Source: Planctomycetota bacterium (GTDB taxonomy: Bacteria; Planctomycetota; Planctomycetia; Pirellulales; UBA1268). Taken from it: a stretch of 5,806 nt of DNA. The DNA is taken from assembly GCA_003670825.1 (NCBI GenBank), contig QWQL01000011.1:1-5806 (forward strand), read 5' to 3'. The notes under the pieces are model-generated. The model ran no database searches, was not told where the DNA came from, and saw only the letters and a program-made list of their open reading frames with translations. Shown here piece after piece: positions 5,288 to 5,806 of the stretch; within the stretch, counting starts at the first letter, position 1, and every line of letters begins with the position of its first letter. The position numbers and the translations under genes are program-made.

Positions 5288-5786
5288 CTATGGCTCAAGC
5301 GTCGTTCGAACCGGCACGTGCCGGAATGCGGCGGACGAATCCATCGCTGACTCGCCGCGAGCGATTGCCGCATCGTATTGGGCCGCCACTGTCGGCATGA
5401 CGACCAACGGGCAGCCGTGCTCGGCCGCCTCCTCCACCATCAGCCGAATATCCTACCCGCCCCCGTCCCACCCAGCGGCGGGCACGCTCACCGGTCGCAC
5501 TCGGCGTGGTCGTCGTGCGGTCGAGGATCCAGCACGATGCGGGAATGACGTCGGCGAGCGGCTCAAGCACCGCGTCGACCGAAGCGTCGTCAGCCAGCGA
5601 CAGGTGCACCCGCTCGACTCCCGCCACCGCGTCGGCGGAGGCCGCAAACGCCTTGGCGCTAAGGGCTACGAGCGCCTGCGCTGATGCTGGCGAGCGGTTC
5701 CACACGTGCACCGTATGCCCCTCGGCCAGCAGTCGATGAACGAAGCCGCTACCCATCAACCCAGTGCCAAGAAATGCGATCTTCAT
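5288..5786 (-). pseudogene. NAD(P)-dependent dehydrogenase (3-hydroxyisobutyrate dehydrogenase type), internally deleted and frameshifted
   Basis: Beta-hydroxyacid dehydrogenases of this family oxidise or reduce hydroxy acids with NAD(P). The first frame starts at 5786 with the nucleotide-binding fingerprint AFLGTGLMGSGF (residues 4-15), WNRSP (29-33), LSLADD (62-67) and LDRTTTTPSATGERARRW (88-105). After about residue 108 it turns into unrelated Gly/Arg-rich sequence. A second frame, 5452-5288, encodes DIRLMVEEAAEHGCPLVVM and continues to a stop at 5288-5290. This matches the C-terminal helix of the same family (usually KD-x-x-L then EEA, HG, P). Family members are about 290 residues, so roughly 120-130 residues are missing, including the substrate-binding GGxxG segment and the catalytic lysine. 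The start has GAGGA at 5795-5799, eight bases upstream. Translation of the first frame would run to 5295 (163 residues) but would not be functional. Confidence 0.85.
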
Positions 5787-5806
5787 GGAATAAATCCTCG
5801 GGATAC

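Noticed and set aside
5295..5453. Gly/Arg-rich C-terminal part of the 163-residue dehydrogenase frame as a real protein end
   Set aside because: The family-like C terminus is in another frame of the same DNA (5452-5288), so this part is out-of-frame translation after the deletion.
1..5806. CRISPR array, tRNA or rRNA genes
   Set aside because: No regularly spaced identical repeats and no tRNA- or rRNA-like sequence were seen on either strand.

Overview
The window looks like an accessory, partly decayed stretch of a GC-rich bacterial chromosome or plasmid. Every gene I can support lies on the minus strand, so the order of reading is from right to left. The sequence does not fix the organism. 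GC-rich codon use and good Shine-Dalgarno sites in front of most starts fit an environmental Gram-negative such as a proteobacterium or planctomycete, but this is inference only.

Reading in the direction of transcription, bases 5786-5288 hold a broken NAD(P)-dependent dehydrogenase of the 3-hydroxyisobutyrate dehydrogenase type. Its N-terminal Rossmann part and its last 54 residues are present, but the middle is missing and the two parts are in different frames. Next, 5282-5145 encodes a short piece that resembles the start of an MNT-type nucleotidyltransferase. An intact aldehyde dehydrogenase superfamily gene follows (5014-3470); its start has a good ribosome binding site and its main catalytic motifs are present.

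After a gap of about 300 bases comes a two-gene unit, 3169-2454. The first gene encodes an 87-residue protein with the alpha-beta-beta-beta-alpha layout and histidine-containing motif of HicA-like proteins. Its stop codon overlaps the start of a second gene (ATGA), which encodes a helix-turn-helix protein. This arrangement, and my recollection of similar unnamed pairs in other bacteria, suggest a toxin-antitoxin-like module. A likely promoter lies so close to the first gene that its transcript may be leaderless, and the promoter spacer consists of an 11-base-period direct repeat.

The left part, 2494-1, is an IS21-family insertion sequence: transposase istA (2382-601), then helper ATPase istB (554 to the left edge, incomplete). 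Its left end appears to start at 2494, inside the last codons of the helix-turn-helix gene, so the final 13 residues and the stop codon of that gene come from the IS. The IS carries two tandem end repeats, a third end-like repeat inside istA in inverted orientation, an 18-bp perfect palindrome, and a large compound inverted repeat in the 3' end of istA. Its right end lies outside the window.

The strongest candidate for an undescribed system is the HicA-like/helix-turn-helix pair. The other signals describe how this region has been rearranged: one IS insertion, one internal deletion and one gene fragment around a single intact metabolic gene.
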